The position numbers were made by a program, and so were the translations under genes. Source: Kiloniellales bacterium (GTDB lineage Bacteria; Pseudomonadota; Alphaproteobacteria; Kiloniellales; JAKSDN01). Taken from it: DNA of 64,000 nucleotides. Shown here piece by piece: positions 62,830-64,000 of this stretch. Each line of letters starts with the position of its first letter. Positions within the stretch are counted from its first letter, which is position 1. The stretch spans positions 1-64,000 of the forward strand of contig JANQLT010000027.1 in the NCBI GenBank assembly GCA_028280455.1. Reading direction: 5' to 3'. The notes beneath the pieces were generated by a model. It was not told where the DNA came from. It was given only the letters and a program-made list of their open reading frames with translations, and did not search any database.

Positions 62830-64000
62830 ATGCTGCAGCCCTTCCGCCTGCTCTGGCGCCTCCTGGTGATCGCCCGCACGCTGGCGCGGCACGACGCCCT
62901 CTCCGCGCTGAGCGACCTGGGCGTCGCGCCCCTGGTCTCGCGTATCGTGTCGATCCTGCCGCGCCGCAAGGTCGAGGGCCGGCCGGGCCAGAAGCTGGCC
63001 AGCGCGCTGACCGAGCTCGGGCCGATCTTCATCAAGCTCGGCCAGTTCCTCTCGACCCGCGCCGACCTGCTGGGCGACCAGGTGGCGGCAGACCTCTCCG
63101 AGCTGCAGGACAGCCTGCCGCCCTTCTCGGCGCAGGAGGCGCGCGCCACCATCGAGCGCGAGCTGGGCCGGCCGATCTCGGCGCTCTTCGAGTCCTTCGA
63201 CGACCAGGCGATCTCGGCGGCCTCGATCGCCCAGGTGCACCTGGCGGTGACGCCGCCGCCGCCGGACCCGGCGGAAGCGCCGGAGAGCGGGGACGAGATG
63301 CTGATGCCCGCCGCCGCGCCGGCGCCGGCGCCGCGCGAGGTCGCGGTCAAGGTCCTGCGGCCGGGCATCGAGGAGGCCTTCGAGCGCGACCTCGCCTTCC
63401 TCTTCGCGCTGGCCGACCTGACGGAGCGCAGCCAGCCGAGCCTGCGCCGCTTCCGCCCGCGCGAGGTGGTCGAGACCTTCGCGCGGACCGTGCGCATCGA
63501 GATGGACCTGCGCATGGAGGCCGCCGCCGCCTCCGAGCTGGCCGCCAACTTCGAGGGCGACGAGAGCTATCACGTGCCCCGGGTCGACTGGCAGCGCAGC
63601 GGCCGGCGGGTGCTGACCCAGGAGCGCGTCAGCGGCATCCCGCTGGACGACCGCGAGGGCCTGGTCGCCGCCGGCCACGACCTGCCGGCGGTGCTGGGCA
63701 AGGCCGCCGAGATCTTCTTCTACCAGGTCTTCCGCGACGGCTTCTTCCACGGCGATCAGCACCCTGGCAACATGTGGGTCGACGCCGAGGGCAACATCGT
63801 CGCCGTCGACTTCGGCATCATGGGCCGGCTCGACCGGCGCACCCGCTGCTACCTGGCCGACATGCTGCGCGCGACCCTGGAGCGCGACTACCGCGCCCTG
63901 GCGGCGGTGCACCGCGAGGCGGGCTACCTGCCGCCCGGCGGCGACATCGAGACCTTCGCCCAGGCCCTGCGCTCGGTCTGCGAGCCGATCTTCGGCCGGC
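62830..64000 (+). CDS. ubiB: Ubiquinone biosynthesis ATPase/kinase-like protein, partial
   Basis: The first 390 residues of UbiB are present; the gene runs off the window. It has the ABC1/ADCK features: the KxGQ motif in IFIKLGQFLSTRADLLG, the ATP-site lysine in VAVKVLRPGIEEAFERDLAF, HGDQHPGNMWVDAEG and AVDFGIMGRLDRR. UbiB is needed for ubiquinone assembly at the inner membrane. A Pro/Ala/Glu-rich insert of about 30 residues (near 141-170; TPPPPDPAEAPESGDEM) sits just before the ATP-lysine strand. The start ATG is at 62830, MLQPFRLLWRLLVIARTLA. Confidence 0.95.
   Translation, partial: MLQPFRLLWRLLVIARTLARHDALSALSDLGVAPLVSRIVSILPRRKVEGRPGQKLASALTELGPIFIKLGQFLSTRADLLGDQVAADLSELQDSLPPFSAQEARATIERELGRPISALFESFDDQAISAASIAQVHLAVTPPPPDPAEAPESGDEMLMPAAAPAPAPREVAVKVLRPGIEEAFERDLAFLFALADLTERSQPSLRRFRPREVVETFARTVRIEMDLRMEAAAASELAANFEGDESYHVPRVDWQRSGRRVLTQERVSGIPLDDREGLVAAGHDLPAVLGKAAEIFFYQVFRDGFFHGDQHPGNMWVDAEGNIVAVDFGIMGRLDRRTRCYLADMLRATLERDYRALAAVHREAGYLPPGGDIETFAQALRSVCEPIFGR

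Overview
The window is GC-rich, densely coded DNA from an alphaproteobacterium, most likely of the Rhodospirillales type. The evidence is the order rpsT, dnaA, dnaN, recF, gyrB, the CtrA-type boxes (TTAA-N7-TTAA), clustered GANTC sites, a PleC/DivJ-like histidine kinase and several families of palindromic intergenic repeats. The assignment is inferred from gene content. No 16S gene is present, and the window could not be compared with any database here.

Layout. 0-6 kb: an orphan DUF433 gene, a Bax inhibitor-1 family membrane protein, a YbbA/YbbP-type ABC exporter pair and a PAS-GGDEF diguanylate cyclase. 6-15 kb: an aerobic (form I) carbon monoxide dehydrogenase operon on the minus strand, coxC-M-S-L-D-E-F. 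CoxL carries the diagnostic AYRCSFR motif. The operon is interrupted between coxL and coxD by a compact 688-bp unit: a DUF559 nuclease-like gene between two ~155-bp palindromic repeats. 15-22 kb: an MFS transporter, then a glnT / glxD-glxC-glxB (mgs-like) glutamate-synthase-type cluster with an XRE-cupin regulator. Three palindromic repeats in a row sit between glxC and glxB. 22-25 kb: a 75-aa unknown protein and a rhodanese-ChrB / ChrA chromate module. 25-33 kb: flavin-dependent oxidoreductases (an LLM monooxygenase with a hydrolase; an ACAD-like protein with a flavin reductase), a membrane nucleotide cyclase, a DUF1194 protein and a PKHD-type hydroxylase. 33-36 kb: a cell-cycle-flavoured region with a PAS histidine kinase, a Lys/Ala/Arg histone-H1-like protein, two CtrA boxes and a GANTC cluster. 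36-40 kb: a GIY-YIG protein, tRNA-Arg(CCG), a lipoprotein hydrolase, an ABC ATPase, a zinc-finger protein, and a Cys-rich protein next to a Fur-like box. 40-52 kb: polA, a DUF1344 protein, pckA, an LPS heptose operon (PPP phosphatase, gmhA, hldE), cobT divergent from cobS-cobC, and a methyltransferase. 52-64 kb: gyrB, recF, dnaN, dnaA, a 750-bp gene-free region, rpsT, enoyl-CoA hydratase, an exported protein, mutM, ubiE and the start of ubiB, which runs off the window.

How the parts work together. The cox cluster would let the cell oxidise CO as a supplementary electron donor: CoxMSL form the enzyme and CoxDEF mature its Mo/Cu site. The glx/glnT cluster handles glutamine- or N-methylglutamate-type nitrogen transfer. 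The dnaA/dnaN/recF/gyrB, rpsT and polA genes are replication housekeeping. The most unusual elements are the DUF559 gene with its repeat pair inside the cox operon, a probable ATT start in cobS, a MutM that lacks its last zinc-finger cysteine, an ACAD-like oxidase without its catalytic glutamate, and the CtrA/GANTC signals at 34.4-35.8 kb.
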